DNA of 64,000 nucleotides from contig JAOSJK010000012.1 of the NCBI GenBank assembly GCA_027494135.1, forward strand, positions 982,795-1,046,794, given 5' to 3'. Position numbers and translations under genes: made by a program. The first letter of the stretch is position 1. Every line of letters starts with the position of its first letter. The stretch comes from Acidimicrobiia bacterium (lineage in GTDB: Bacteria > Actinomycetota > Acidimicrobiia > IMCC26256 > PALSA-610). This document shows positions 15,001 through 24,084 of the stretch, one piece after another. The notes beneath the pieces are model-generated. The model saw only the letters and a list, made by a program, of their open reading frames with translations, did not search any database and was not told the DNA's origin.

Positions 15001-15936
15001 CTACAGCGGACAGAACCCGATGAGCCCGAGCGCGCTGTGGTGGGTGTAGACGCTCCAGGCCATCATCGAGCACACGGCGAGAACGGCCAGTCCGGCGAGC
15101 GGCGCGAACACCGTGGCGCGTTGGCGCAACGTCGGGGACGCGGGCGGCGCACCGAGGGCGTCGAGACGGGCGGCCAGGGTCAGCGCCGCGCTGAACGCCG
15201 GGACCGGCCCGAGCATGGTCTCGGTGGTCTTGAGCAGGGCACGACGGATGGTCTCACGGGCGCCGGGTCGGGCCGCGACGTCCTCGTCGGCCCACCGCTC
15301 GATGCTCAACCGCAGCGCGGCCGTGCTGGCTCGCGCTCGGGGCCACCAACCCAGGGTCGCGTCCACCGTTGCGGCTAGCACCAGGTCGCGATGGTGGCCG
15401 TGGCGCAGGTGGGCGAGCTCGTGCGCGATGACGGCGTCGAGCTCGTCGGCCGTGAGCCCATCGGTGAGTCCACGTGAGAGCACCACCTGGGGCGGTGCGC
15501 CCGGGGTGGCGTAGGCGACGACCGCGTCGGTCGGCAACACCACAAGGGCTACGCCGTCGCGGGAACCGTGCTCGCCCAGCCACTCTTCGATCCTGGCGTC
15601 GCGCTGGACCCGCAGGGCCCGGGCCCGCGCGACTCGAGCGGCAGCGACCAGGGCCACGCTCGCGGCGACCGCCGTCCAGCCGGTCACGGGCCCGCCCGGC
15701 AGCATCGGGCCGAGCGCCTGGTGGCAGGCGTCGGCGACGGACTCGACCCCCGCGGCTCGTAGCACGGTCGGGGCCGCGATCAGAACCAAACCGAGCTGAA
15801 CTGCGCCGAACCCGAGACGTAGGGCGACGCGGTTCAGGCGACCCCATTCCCGTGCGGTGAGGTGCCGCGCCCTGGACGCGGCTGCGCCCGGGAGGGCGAT
15901 CAGCCCGAGCCCGGCGAGCACCAGGAGCACGCTCAC
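15001..15936 (-). CDS. M56 (BlaR1-type) membrane zinc metallopeptidase
   Basis: 311 residues from GTG 15936, which overlaps the blaI stop. Hydrophobic segments surround the zinc motif VIAHELAHLRHGHHRD (HExxH), with downstream WADEDVAARP as probable third-ligand region. There is no C-terminal penicillin-binding domain, so this is the short form that pairs with BlaI/CopY-type repressors and cleaves or inactivates them upon a signal. Given the regulon, that signal may be copper or thiol stress rather than beta-lactam; this is inference. Confidence 0.88.
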   Translation of the reverse strand: MSVLLVLAGLGLIALPGAAASRARHLTAREWGRLNRVALRLGFGAVQLGLVLIAAPTVLRAAGVESVADACHQALGPMLPGGPVTGWTAVAASVALVAAARVARARALRVQRDARIEEWLGEHGSRDGVALVVLPTDAVVAYATPGAPPQVVLSRGLTDGLTADELDAVIAHELAHLRHGHHRDLVLAATVDATLGWWPRARASTAALRLSIERWADEDVAARPGARETIRRALLKTTETMLGPVPAFSAALTLAARLDALGAPPASPTLRQRATVFAPLAGLAVLAVCSMMAWSVYTHHSALGLIGFCPL

Positions 15937-16298
15937 TTCGATCGGGCTCGTCGCATGGCGCTGCGCAGCTCGTCGAGCTGGTCGGGTGGCAGGGCCTGCA
16001 CGAAGTGAGTGAGGGCCAGGGCCGGGTCGCCGGCGGCAGTGAGGGCCTCGCCCATGCGGGCAGCGGCGCGCTCTTCCTTGGTGATGCGGGGCGCGTAGGC
16101 GTAGGCCCGGCCGGCGGGCTCGCGGTCCAGGACGCCCTTGTCGCAGAGGCGGACGAGGATGGTCATGACCGTCGTGTAGGCGAGCTTGCGCGTCTTGATC
16201 ACCGAGTCGTGGACCTCGCGTGGGGTCACGGGCCCGGGCGCGGCCCACACGATGTCGAGCACGAGGTTCTCGAGTTCGCCGCTGGGAAGACGCTTCAC
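15933..16298 (-). CDS. BlaI/MecI/CopY-family transcriptional repressor
   Basis: 121 residues from GTG 16298. Winged helix: LPSGELENLVLDIVWAAPGPVTPREVHD, then recognition helix and wing AYTTVMTILVRLCDKGVL, and a C-terminal dimerisation helix. Members bind TACA/TGTA dyads. Five dyads of the form C[T/G]ACA-N3-TGT[A/C]G occur in this window, one just upstream of this gene, so autoregulation and control of several redox/copper genes is likely. Confidence 0.92.
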   Translation of the reverse strand: MKRLPSGELENLVLDIVWAAPGPVTPREVHDSVIKTRKLAYTTVMTILVRLCDKGVLDREPAGRAYAYAPRITKEERAAARMGEALTAAGDPALALTHFVQALPPDQLDELRSAMRRARSK

Positions 16299-16358
16299 GA
16301 CCGGGCAGGGTATCGCCCGGTGACCGACAGGATGTCGTACGTCGACGATGACATGGCG

Positions 16359-16373
16359 ACTACAGCGTGTAGT
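16359..16373. promoter_or_regulatory. BlaI-type operator B
   Basis: ACTACAGCGTGTAGT, perfect 6-bp arms with a 3-base spacer, between the divergent blaI and tlpA-like genes. A plausible plus-strand promoter (TGACAT at 16349, TACGAT at 16374) brackets it. Confidence 0.8.
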
Positions 16374-16407
16374 TACGATGGTCGGCGGCCGATCCGGGAA
16401 CGGGAGC

Positions 16408-16954
16408 GTGTTGGAGACTCGACGTCACAAGGGGTGGGTCCGGGGCGCCCAGGTCGCGGCCCTGGGTGTCGTGGTGATCGTTGCCGCCGTCGTGTTGGGC
16501 CCGAAGGGCGCGTCGACCGACTACACAGCGTCGGGACCCCCGCGGGAGCTGCCCGGCGAACAACTGGCTCCGGCGACCGCTGCGGAGTTCGCCGGCATCC
16601 TGGTGGGGCAACGGGGCGCGCCGGTGGTGGTCAACGTGTGGGCGTCGTGGTGTGCGCCGTGCAGGACCGAGATGCCGCTGTTGCAGCGGGCCGCCACCAC
16701 CTACGCCGGCCGCGTGACCTTCATCGGTGTCGCCAGCCGGGACTCCCGAGACGCCGCTGCCGGGTTCCTCGACGACATCGGGGGTGTCTTATCCGAGCCT
16801 CTTCGATGCCTCCGGTGACATCCGCGCCGATCTCGGCCTGCGGGGCTTCCCGACCACTTATCTGTTCGACCGCGACGGCCAGCTGCGCGAGGCGGTCGTC
16901 GGGGGCATCACCGAACAGCGTCTCGCCGCCCAGCTCGAGGACTTGTTGCGCTGA
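16408..16954 (+). pseudogene. TlpA/ResA-like thioredoxin, frame interrupted once
   Basis: N-terminal membrane anchor (VAALGVVVIVAAVVLG), then a thioredoxin fold with active site WASWCAPCRTEMPLL and, in a shifted frame, the cis-Pro region LRGFPTTYLFDRDG. The two halves are joined by one extra G in the GGGGG run near 16782; removing it restores a continuous protein of about 180 residues. Probably a sequencing error rather than decay. It would reduce disulfides outside the membrane, fed electrons by CcdA encoded two genes on. Start GTG 16408 is uncertain. Confidence 0.75.
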
Positions 16955-17715
16955 TGCTGGACACCGGGTTGCTGCTCACCGGTGCACTGGTGTGGCTGGT
17001 GGTCTCGGTCGCCGCCCGCTGGGCGCCGGCGGCGGTGCTCGACCGGGCCGAGATCGTCGACCGCCTCGTCGTCCCCGCCATCGTCGGTCTGCTCGCCGGG
17101 CGGCTGGTCGCCGTCGTGCTGGACGATCCCGCAAGCCTGGGGTCGCTGCGGGCGATCCTGGTGATCCGGGGCGGCGTCGAGTTCTGGCCCGGCGTCGCCG
17201 TCGCGGTGGTGACCCTGGCGTGGACGTTGCGGCGCCAGCGGCTCGACCTGCGCCTCGCGCTCGGGGACCTGGCGCCGTTCCTGCTGTGGGGGTATGCCAC
17301 CTACGAGGCGGCTTGTGTCGTGCGCGCCGGGTGCTACGGACCGGTCAGTGCGATCGGGCTGGTTCCCGACGGGCTGCGCACTCGCATGTTCCCCGTCGGC
17401 GTGGTGGTTGGGCTGGTGGTGTTCGGCCTCGGGTTCGCGCTTCGTCACCTGTGGACGTGGTCACCGACCGCGAAGATCCTGGCGGCGGTCGGAGGGGTTG
17501 CTGCTGCCCGGTCGGTGGCGTCGATCTGGCTGCCCCGACTCGGCGATGAGCCGACCCGCCAACACCTCGAATCCGTCGCCGTCACCCTCTCGGTTGCCGC
17601 TGCCGTGATCATCACGCTCGTTGTGGCCCGCGTCCGCCGGCGCTCAGCGCGCCCCGCCGAGAGGACGGGGTCCGCGGCGCCACGTCCGGCGGGCCCCGCC
17701 TCGGAGGCGAGCTGA
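16954..17715 (+). CDS. Lgt-like integral membrane protein
   Basis: 253 residues with about seven membrane segments. The layout GLLAGRLVAVVLDD ... VIRGGVEFWPGV recalls prolipoprotein diacylglyceryl transferase (R-x-GG-x-x-F), but the protein is more diverged than the Lgt at 19822 and lacks a clear full signature. ATG overlaps the tlpA stop by one base and its stop overlaps the ccdA start, so it is in the redox operon. I call it Lgt-like without assigning the activity. Confidence 0.55.
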   Translation: MLDTGLLLTGALVWLVVSVAARWAPAAVLDRAEIVDRLVVPAIVGLLAGRLVAVVLDDPASLGSLRAILVIRGGVEFWPGVAVAVVTLAWTLRRQRLDLRLALGDLAPFLLWGYATYEAACVVRAGCYGPVSAIGLVPDGLRTRMFPVGVVVGLVVFGLGFALRHLWTWSPTAKILAAVGGVAAARSVASIWLPRLGDEPTRQHLESVAVTLSVAAAVIITLVVARVRRRSARPAERTGSAAPRPAGPASEAS

Positions 17716-18443
17716 TGGAAGGCGCGTTGCTTCCGCTCGTCGCCGTGGTGGCGGGTGCCATCTCGTTCAGCTCACCGTGCTGTCTGCCCCTCGTCCCCGG
17801 CTACCTCTCCTACGTGTCAGCCCTGCCGGTGTCCGAGCTCGGGGAGCGCGAGGCCCGCCGGGTCACGCTCCGCGCCGCACTTCTCTTCGTCGGCGGCTTC
17901 ACCACGGTGTTCACCATCCTCGGCATCGGCGCCAGTGCGCTCGGAACGGTGCTGCTGCGGAACCAGGACACGATCGTGGCGTGGTTCGGCCTCGTCATCA
18001 TCGTGCTGGGCCTGTCCACCATGGGCCTGCTGCGCATCCCGATGCTGCAACGGGAACGTCGTCTCGACCTGGCCCGCGTGCCCCGAGGCCCGGCGTGGGC
18101 GTTCCCGATGGGCATGGCCTTCGCCGCGGGGTGGGCGCCGTGCATCGGGCCCGTCCTGGCCACCATCCTCGCCACGGCCTCGGTCGCCGACAGCGCCATC
18201 TGGGGCGGCATCCTGCTCGCCCTCTACTCGGTCGGTCTCGGCATCCCGTTCGTGCTCCTGGCGCTCGGGTTCCGCCGCGCCCAGGGGTCAATGCGCTGGC
18301 TGCGAACCCACGGCGCCCTGATCGAACGCGCCGGGGGCCTGCTGCTCGTGGCCATCGGCGTGCTGTTCATCACCGGACAGTGGCTCGAACTGTTCCGGCC
18401 ACTCCAGCGGTGGTTCGCCGAGTTCGGCTGGCCCCCCGTGTAG
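17715..18443 (+). CDS. ccdA: CcdA/DsbD-type thiol-disulfide transmembrane carrier
   Basis: 242 residues, six membrane segments. The paired redox Cys are in SFSSPCCLPLVPGYLSYVS (helix 1) and GMAFAAGWAPCIGPVLA (helix 4), each with flanking Pro as in CcdA. It passes electrons from cytoplasmic thioredoxin to extracytoplasmic TlpA-type proteins for cytochrome c maturation or oxidised-protein repair. Directly downstream of tlpA and the Lgt-like gene. Confidence 0.88.
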   Translation: MEGALLPLVAVVAGAISFSSPCCLPLVPGYLSYVSALPVSELGEREARRVTLRAALLFVGGFTTVFTILGIGASALGTVLLRNQDTIVAWFGLVIIVLGLSTMGLLRIPMLQRERRLDLARVPRGPAWAFPMGMAFAAGWAPCIGPVLATILATASVADSAIWGGILLALYSVGLGIPFVLLALGFRRAQGSMRWLRTHGALIERAGGLLLVAIGVLFITGQWLELFRPLQRWFAEFGWPPV

Positions 18444-18460
18444 ACGGTCGGCCGCTGTGT

Positions 18461-18482
18461 CTACGACAGCGTGTCGGACTAC
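18461..18482. promoter_or_regulatory. BlaI-type operator C
   Basis: CTACGACAGCGTGTCGGACTAC: core CGACA-GCG-TGTCG is a perfect dyad, with imperfect CTAC/GACTAC flanks. Eleven bases before the ATG at 18493. Confidence 0.65.
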
Positions 18483-18492
18483 GTTGGCGTGC

Positions 18493-18891
18493 ATGTCGAG
18501 CCCGAAGCGACGCAAACCGCGCCCGCGCCGCAAGGGACCCACGCCGCCGAACCGCGCCAGCGCCGAATCGGCGCAGTCGGCGGTCCCGGACCACGGTCGA
18601 CGCGAAGCCAACCGTCGGCCGGCGGAACCGGCGACGTCGCCTGTCGGGAGCGGCCGGTACACGCCGAAGCTGAAGAACCGGGGCCCGTTCCGCCCGACGT
18701 GGCACAAGGTCGTCGGGGCGCTGATGGTCCTGGCCGGCCTGACGGTGTTCGTGCTCAACGACCTTGCGTGGTTCGACGTTCGCGTGATGCCCGGCGGCCA
18801 CAACGAGCTGTACGCCGTCGTTGCCGTCGTCATCGCCGCGTCGAGCCTGTGGTGGTTCGGTGCCTTCGACCGGCCGCCGGAGCGCCGGTGA
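18493..18891 (+). CDS. Two-helix membrane protein, CrgA-like layout
   Basis: 132 residues from ATG 18493. A Arg/Lys/Pro-rich N-terminus is followed by YTPKLKNRGPFRPTWHKVVG and two membrane helices linked by a short loop (DVRVMPGGHNELY). Short basic region plus two helices is how actinobacterial CrgA division proteins are built, but the sequence is not a close match, so the name is tentative. Operator C overlaps its promoter region. Stop overlaps the next GTG. Confidence 0.5.
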   Translation: MSSPKRRKPRPRRKGPTPPNRASAESAQSAVPDHGRREANRRPAEPATSPVGSGRYTPKLKNRGPFRPTWHKVVGALMVLAGLTVFVLNDLAWFDVRVMPGGHNELYAVVAVVIAASSLWWFGAFDRPPERR

Positions 18892-19805
18892 CCGCCCGGA
18901 ACGCAGCGCGCTCGCAAGGCCAGCGCGCGGGACGCCTCGGCGGGATCATCGCGGCGGCGGTGGTCGGGGTCGCTGCGCTGGTGGGCGGGTTGATGTTGGC
19001 GGAACGGTTCAACGACAGCGACGCAGGTGACCAGGTGATCGGAGCTGCCACGGCGGAGGACCCTGGCGTGGTCCACGTCCACGCCCTCGGCGTCAACCCG
19101 GCCGACGGGCTGCTGTACGCGGCGTCCCACACCGGCCTGTACCGGGTCGGCGAGGACGGCACGTCGTCGCGGATCGCCGACCGCTACCAGGACACGATGG
19201 CCTTCACGGTCACCGGCCCGGACCAGTTCGTGGCCAGCGGTCACCCCGACCTGCGCGAGGGCCTCCCCAGCCGGCTCGGTCTGATCCGCTCCACCGACGG
19301 CGCCGAGACCTGGCAGTCGGTGTCCCTGCAGGGCGAGGCCGATTTCCACGCCATCGCGATCGCCGGTGACCTCATGTACGGGGCCGACTCAACCAGCGGC
19401 AGCGTCCTGGCCAGCGTCGACGCCGGCGCGACCTGGCAGGAGCGGGGCGCCGCTGCGCTGGCGACCCTCGCCGTCGACCCGGCCGACCCGGACCACCTGG
19501 CCGGCGCGGATTACGAGGGCGCACTGCTCGAGAGCACCGACGGCGCCAGGACCTGGGACACCCTCGACGCACCCAGGATCACCGCGCTGTTCTGGGATGA
19601 CGGCGGTCTCATCGCGCTCGGAGCCGACGGCGCTGTCCTGCGGGCCGAGACACCAGCGGGCCCCTGGGAAGCCGTCGGCCGCCTCGCCAGCCCCGGCCTC
19701 GCGCTGACCGGGGAGGCGGGCCGTCTCTTCGCCGCCACCGACACCGGCGCTCTCGTCCGATCGACCGATGGCGGGCGCACGTGGACCCCGCTGACAACCC
19801 CGTGA
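18888..19805 (+). CDS. F510_1955-family exported BNR-repeat protein
   Basis: 305 residues from GTG 18888. N-terminal membrane anchor (GIIAAAVVGVAALVGGLMLA), then VHVHALGVNPADGLLYAASHTGLYRV, which is characteristic of the family. Several Asp-box motifs are visible (STDGAETW, SVDAGATW, STDGARTW, STDGGRTW), so it is a beta-propeller outside the membrane. Such proteins often sit with copper or cytochrome genes; enzymatic activity is unproven. Confidence 0.8.
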   Translation: MTARNAARSQGQRAGRLGGIIAAAVVGVAALVGGLMLAERFNDSDAGDQVIGAATAEDPGVVHVHALGVNPADGLLYAASHTGLYRVGEDGTSSRIADRYQDTMAFTVTGPDQFVASGHPDLREGLPSRLGLIRSTDGAETWQSVSLQGEADFHAIAIAGDLMYGADSTSGSVLASVDAGATWQERGAAALATLAVDPADPDHLAGADYEGALLESTDGARTWDTLDAPRITALFWDDGGLIALGADGAVLRAETPAGPWEAVGRLASPGLALTGEAGRLFAATDTGALVRSTDGGRTWTPLTTP

Positions 19806-19821
19806 CCCCTGGAGCTGAACC

Positions 19822-20868
19822 GTGCTCGCCCTCCTCGAGTGGGACCCCATCGTCCGTATCGCCCTTGGCCCCCTCCGGGTCAGCCCCCACGGGCTGGCCA
19901 CCGCCGTCGGGTTCCTCGCCGGCGCCCGTCTCATGCTGCCCGCCGCCCGGGCCCGGGGTATCCACGACGAACAGGTCCACACGATGCTGGTGCGGGCCGC
20001 CGTCGGCGCGCTGATCGGCGCCCGGCTCGCCTACGTGATCAACCACCTCGGCGAGTACGGGGACGCGCCGCTGGATGCGTTCAAGGTCTGGGAAGGTGGC
20101 ATCTCGCTGCTCGGCGGCATCGCCGGCGCGATCCTGCTCGCCATCCCGGTCATGCGCCGCGAACGCCTGTCGTTCTGGTCGGTGATGGACGCGGCTGCCC
20201 CCGGGTTGGCGCTCGGGATCCTGATTGGACGCATCGGCGACCTCGTCGTCGGCGACCACCTCGGCAAACCCACCGACTTCGTGCTCGGGTTCCGCTGCAC
20301 CGGCGCCGACACCGCGTCACCCTGCGACGCGCCCATCGGCCACGGCGTCCACCTCCCCGCCCTCTACGACCTCGCCAGCGTCACCGCCCTGCTCGTGGTG
20401 CTGCTCGTGCTGAAACGGCGGAAGCGGTGGGACGGTTTCCTCATCCTCACCTTCGCCGCCTGGTATGGGACTGGCCGGATCATCGAGGACTTCTTCCGCA
20501 TCGACGTCACCCACGGCACCGGCCTCACCGGTAGCCAATGGGCATCGCTCCTGGTCGTCGCCGTGAGCCTGGGGATCTTGGTTGGCCGCCGCCGCACCCC
20601 GCGGGGGGGATCTGGTCCCCGAACCCGACCCACCGGAACAGCATGCAACCTCGAAAGGGATCGCCGACCGAGACACACCAGCGGCGGGCCTCATCATCGT
20701 GAGACCGGATCGGGATCCCGAACCGTCGTCCCCCGGGTCCGAGAGCGCGTCGACGGGCGAGGGACCTCCGCGGGCGCCGTGACGACCGCGTGTCGCTGGT
20801 CGTGCGTAGTCGGCCGCAACACGATCCGGAGCCACCCCGGATGGCACCGCGACCGGGTCGTGGCTTGA
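19822..20868 (+). CDS. lgt: Prolipoprotein diacylglyceryl transferase
   Basis: Seven-helix Lgt. Family features: RVSPHGLATAVGFLAG near the N-terminus, VGALIGARLAYVINH, GGISLLGGIAGA, and GRIGDLVVGDHLGKPTD (the Lgt signature). The enzyme transfers diacylglyceryl from phosphatidylglycerol to lipobox Cys. The open frame runs to 20868, but after RRRTPRGG a GGGGGGG run at 20604 probably hides an indel. The alternative frame ending at 20782 gives a more natural acidic, Pro-rich tail and does not run into the regulatory element at 20826. Start GTG 19822 has GGAG upstream. Confidence 0.88.
   Translation: MLALLEWDPIVRIALGPLRVSPHGLATAVGFLAGARLMLPAARARGIHDEQVHTMLVRAAVGALIGARLAYVINHLGEYGDAPLDAFKVWEGGISLLGGIAGAILLAIPVMRRERLSFWSVMDAAAPGLALGILIGRIGDLVVGDHLGKPTDFVLGFRCTGADTASPCDAPIGHGVHLPALYDLASVTALLVVLLVLKRRKRWDGFLILTFAAWYGTGRIIEDFFRIDVTHGTGLTGSQWASLLVVAVSLGILVGRRRTPRGGSGPRTRPTGTACNLERDRRPRHTSGGPHHRETGSGSRTVVPRVRERVDGRGTSAGAVTTACRWSCVVGRNTIRSHPGWHRDRVVA
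20804..20845 (+). promoter_or_regulatory. Shared regulatory element, copy 4
   Basis: CCGGAGCCACCCCGGATGGC at 20826-20845 (reverse: GCCATCCGGG-GTGGCTCCGG), preceded by GCGTAGTC at 20804. About 57 bases before the ICMT-like/P1B-ATPase operon. Confidence 0.55.
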
Positions 20869-20901
20869 TGAGGACCGACAGCTCGTCGAGGAGGTTCGGT
20901 C

Positions 20902-21579
20902 ATGACCAGCTACGGATACGGCCTGTGGTTCCTGGTCATCGTCAACTCGGCCGTGTTCATCATCTTCGCGGCGAGCTTCTTCCATCCGCGGACCGGTCGT
21001 GACTGGAAGGCGCTGGGCGGCTTCTCGTCCTTCGTCGTCGCCCTGATGGTGGAGATGTACGGGTTCCCGCTGACGATCTATCTCCTGTCGGGCTGGGTCG
21101 GCAGCCGCTTCGAGAGCCTGACCCTGACCCACGACGGCGGGCACCTGTGGAGCGAGCTGGTCGGCTGGGAGGGCGACCCGCACCTGAGCCCGTTCCACCT
21201 GGCGAGCTACGTGTTCATCGGCGCCGGGTTCTGGGCGATCGCCGCGGCATGGCCGATCCTGCTGCGGGCGGCCAAGGACCAGACCCTGGCCACGACCGGG
21301 CTGTACGCCCGGGTCCGGCACCCGCAGTACGTCGGGTTTCTGGCGATCATGGTCGGGTTCCTGCTGCAGTGGCCGACCATCCCCACCCTGGTCATGTTCC
21401 CGGTCCTCATCGTCATCTACCGGCGCCTCGCCCTCCAGGAGGAGCGGGCCGTGGCCGCCGAGTTCGGTGCAGTGTGGGACGACTACGCCCGCCGGACCCC
21501 GCGGTTCATCCCTCGGCGCCGTGCGCCCCAAGCCCTCCCGCAGCCGACCGAGCGTGACCTGTCGGCCGGTCGCCGCTGA
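20902..21579 (+). CDS. ICMT-family methyltransferase membrane protein
   Basis: 225 residues, five to six membrane segments. C-terminal ICMT/PEMT signature: TTGLYARVRHPQYVGFLAIM, then ALQEERAVAAEFGAVWDDYARRTPRFIP. GAGGAGG precedes the ATG. It is followed 30 bases later by the metal ATPase gene, mirroring the 434 gene next to a cation transporter. Substrate unknown. Confidence 0.8.
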   Translation: MTSYGYGLWFLVIVNSAVFIIFAASFFHPRTGRDWKALGGFSSFVVALMVEMYGFPLTIYLLSGWVGSRFESLTLTHDGGHLWSELVGWEGDPHLSPFHLASYVFIGAGFWAIAAAWPILLRAAKDQTLATTGLYARVRHPQYVGFLAIMVGFLLQWPTIPTLVMFPVLIVIYRRLALQEERAVAAEFGAVWDDYARRTPRFIPRRRAPQALPQPTERDLSAGRR

Positions 21580-21609
21580 CAAGCTTGCTGACGCCAGGAG
21601 ATCCCGGTC

Positions 21610-24084
21610 ATGTCGACTGATCCCCATCCCGATCACACTGCCCACACCGCCGGCAACCACGGCGAGGGTGCGCCGTCGATGGACGGTTTCGTGACCGCGG
21701 TGGTCGAGGTCGGCGGCCTGCAGTTCGCCTCCGAGAAGTCCGTGGTCGAGTCGGTGCTGGGGCGGCTCGCTGGTGTGGCCGCCGTCGACGCGAACCCGGT
21801 CGCCCAGACCGCCACGGTCACCTACGACCCCCGAACGACGAACGTCGCCGAGCTGGCCGCCCGGGTCGAGGAGTGCGGCTACCACTGCGCCGGGCGATCG
21901 GTCCCCGGCCACCTGTGCGTTCCGACGGACGAACCGGCGCCCGCCGCCGCCGGCCACGAGGGCCATGAAGGCCATGAGGGCCATGAGGGCCATGAGGCTG
22001 TCGGTGTCCGCTCACCGCACGAGGTGATGGGGCACGGCGGCCACTCGACCATGTCGATGGACGACATGGTCGCCGACATGCGCCGCCGGTTCATCGTCGC
22101 CGCCGTGTTGTCGATCCCGATCCTGTTGTGGTCTCGCATCGGCCGGGAGGTCATCGGCTTCGATGCGGACGCCCCGCTGGGCCTGTCGGACGAGTGGTTC
22201 CAGCTGCTGTTGAGCCTGCCCGTCGTGTTCTGGGCGGCGTGGATCTTCTTCGACGGTGCCATCCGGGCGTTGCGGGCGCGCACGCTGGACATGATGGTGC
22301 TCGTCGCGGTGGCCGTCGGGGCCGGCTGGGTCTATTCGACCGCGGTGACGATCACCGAGCAGGGCGACGAGGTCTTCTTCGAGGCGGTCACGGTGCTGTC
22401 GGCCTTCGTGCTGCTGGGCCACTGGTTCGAGATGCGGGCCCGTGGCGGCGCGAACGAGGCGATCCGAACCCTGCTCGATCTGGCGCCGCCGATGGCGGTC
22501 GTGGTCCGAGACGGAGAGCCGGTCGAGATCCCCACCGCGGAGGTCCTCGTGGGCGACCTGCTGTTGGTGCGACCCGGCGCCAAGGTGGCCGTCGACGGCA
22601 ACGTCGAGGAAGGCGAGAGCGAGCTCGACGAGTCGATGGTGACCGGGGAGAGCCTGCCGGTGCACAAGGGGCCCGGCGATCAGGTCATCGGCGCCACGCT
22701 CAACACCACCGGCACGCTCCGGGTCCGGGCCACCAAGGTCGGCTCGGACACCGCCCTGGCACAGATCGTGCAGCTGGTCCAGGAGGCCCAGAACTCCAAG
22801 GCTCCCGGCCAGCGTCTCGCCGACCGGGCCGCGTTCTGGCTCGTGTTCGTCGCACTGCTCGGCGGGACCGGCACCTACCTGGTGTGGAACGTGCTCGCCG
22901 GTCGACCCGCCGACGAAGCGATCCTGTTCGCCATCACCGTCGTGGTGATCACCTGCCCCGACGCCCTCGGCCTGGCAACGCCGACCGCGATCATGGTCGG
23001 CACGGGCCTCGGCGCCCAGCGGGGCGTGTTGTTCAAGAACGCGATGGCACTCGAGACGGCGGCGCGGATCGACACGGTCGTGATGGACAAGACCGGCACG
23101 CTCACCAAGGGCGAACCGGAGGTCACCGACGTGATCACCGACGGGATCGACGAAGCAGAGCTGCTGGCGCTGACCGCGGCCGTCGAACGGGAATCCGAGC
23201 ACCCCCTCGCCGTCGCGATCGTCGCCGCTGCCGACCAGCGGGGGGCTCGACGGCTCCGAGCCGACGGATTCGACAGCGTCCCCGGTCACGGCGCGAGCGC
23301 CTCCGTCGACGGGCACCGGGTCGTGGTCGGCAACCGGCGCCTCTTCGAACGGGAGAACATCGACGTCGGGGCTCTGGCCGAACGTCGCCAGCAGCTGGCC
23401 GAAGGCGGGCGCACCGCGGTGCTCGTGGCCGTCGACGGTCGCGCCGTGGGGTTGGTGGCCATGGCTGACGCGCCGCGCGAGACCGCCGCCGCCGCGGTCG
23501 CCGAGCTGCGCGCCCTCGGTGTCGAGGTCGTCATGCTCACCGGCGACAACGAAGCCACCGCGGCACGGATCGCAGGGCTGCTCGGCGTGGACACTGTCAT
23601 CGCCGAGGTGCTGCCCGGCGACAAGGCCAGCAAGGTCGGCGAGCTGCAGGCCGCCGGGCGCAAGGTCGCCATGGTCGGCGACGGCGTGAACGACGCTCCC
23701 GCACTCGCCCAGGCCGACATCGGCATCGCCATCGGCGCCGGCACCGACGTCGCCATCGAGACCGCCGACCTCGTGCTGATGCGCTCGGACCCCCTCGACG
23801 TCCCCGTCGCGCTGCAGATCGGTCGAGGCACTCTGCGCAAGATGCGCCAGAACCTCGGCTGGGCCGTCGGCTACAACGCGGTGGCGCTGCCCATCGCCGC
23901 GGGGGTGTTCGAGCCGGCCTTCGGGCTGGTCCTGCGCCCCGAGATCGCCGCCCTGTCCATGTCCGGTTCGAGCTTCATCGTCGCCGTCAACGCGGTGATG
24001 CTCAAGCGGCTCCCGCTGCCGGCCGCTCCACCGCCAGCTGCGTCCACCCGTGCCGACCTGGAGCCGGCCCCGGCCCCGACGTGA
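21610..24084 (+). CDS. P1B-type heavy-metal ATPase with CPD membrane motif
   Basis: 824 residues. The N-terminal domain has the HMA fold but lacks GMxCxxC (GLQFASEK instead), followed by a [15 protein letters not shown] stretch. Then eight membrane helices, actuator TGES ([12 protein letters not shown]), ion motif [12 protein letters not shown], phosphorylation site [14 protein letters not shown] motif [10 protein letters not shown] and hinge [19 protein letters not shown] replaces the usual CPC/CPH/SPC, so metal specificity cannot be assigned by class. CAGGAG precedes the ATG. Second gene of the element-4 operon; stop overlaps the next GTG. Confidence 0.9.
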   Translation: MSTDPHPDHTAHTAGNHGEGAPSMDGFVTAVVEVGGLQFASEKSVVESVLGRLAGVAAVDANPVAQTATVTYDPRTTNVAELAARVEECGYHCAGRSVPGHLCVPTDEPAPAAAGHEGHEGHEGHEGHEAVGVRSPHEVMGHGGHSTMSMDDMVADMRRRFIVAAVLSIPILLWSRIGREVIGFDADAPLGLSDEWFQLLLSLPVVFWAAWIFFDGAIRALRARTLDMMVLVAVAVGAGWVYSTAVTITEQGDEVFFEAVTVLSAFVLLGHWFEMRARGGANEAIRTLLDLAPPMAVVVRDGEPVEIPTAEVLVGDLLLVRPGAKVAVDGNVEEGESELDESMVTGESLPVHKGPGDQVIGATLNTTGTLRVRATKVGSDTALAQIVQLVQEAQNSKAPGQRLADRAAFWLVFVALLGGTGTYLVWNVLAGRPADEAILFAITVVVITCPDALGLATPTAIMVGTGLGAQRGVLFKNAMALETAARIDTVVMDKTGTLTKGEPEVTDVITDGIDEAELLALTAAVERESEHPLAVAIVAAADQRGARRLRADGFDSVPGHGASASVDGHRVVVGNRRLFERENIDVGALAERRQQLAEGGRTAVLVAVDGRAVGLVAMADAPRETAAAAVAELRALGVEVVMLTGDNEATAARIAGLLGVDTVIAEVLPGDKASKVGELQAAGRKVAMVGDGVNDAPALAQADIGIAIGAGTDVAIETADLVLMRSDPLDVPVALQIGRGTLRKMRQNLGWAVGYNAVALPIAAGVFEPAFGLVLRPEIAALSMSGSSFIVAVNAVMLKRLPLPAAPPPAASTRADLEPAPAPT

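Noticed and set aside
15001-16248. 415-residue M56 peptidase starting at 16248
   Set aside because: The first 100 residues are an out-of-frame reading of blaI; GTG 15936 overlapping the blaI stop is the likely start.
18457-18891. GTG 18457 as start of the CrgA-like gene
   Set aside because: It would translate through BlaI-type operator C; ATG 18493 just after the operator is better placed.
21955-21995. GGCCATGA-type 9-12 bp repeats as a CRISPR or minisatellite
   Set aside because: They encode the GHEGHE repeat in frame inside the ATPase gene; no spacers.
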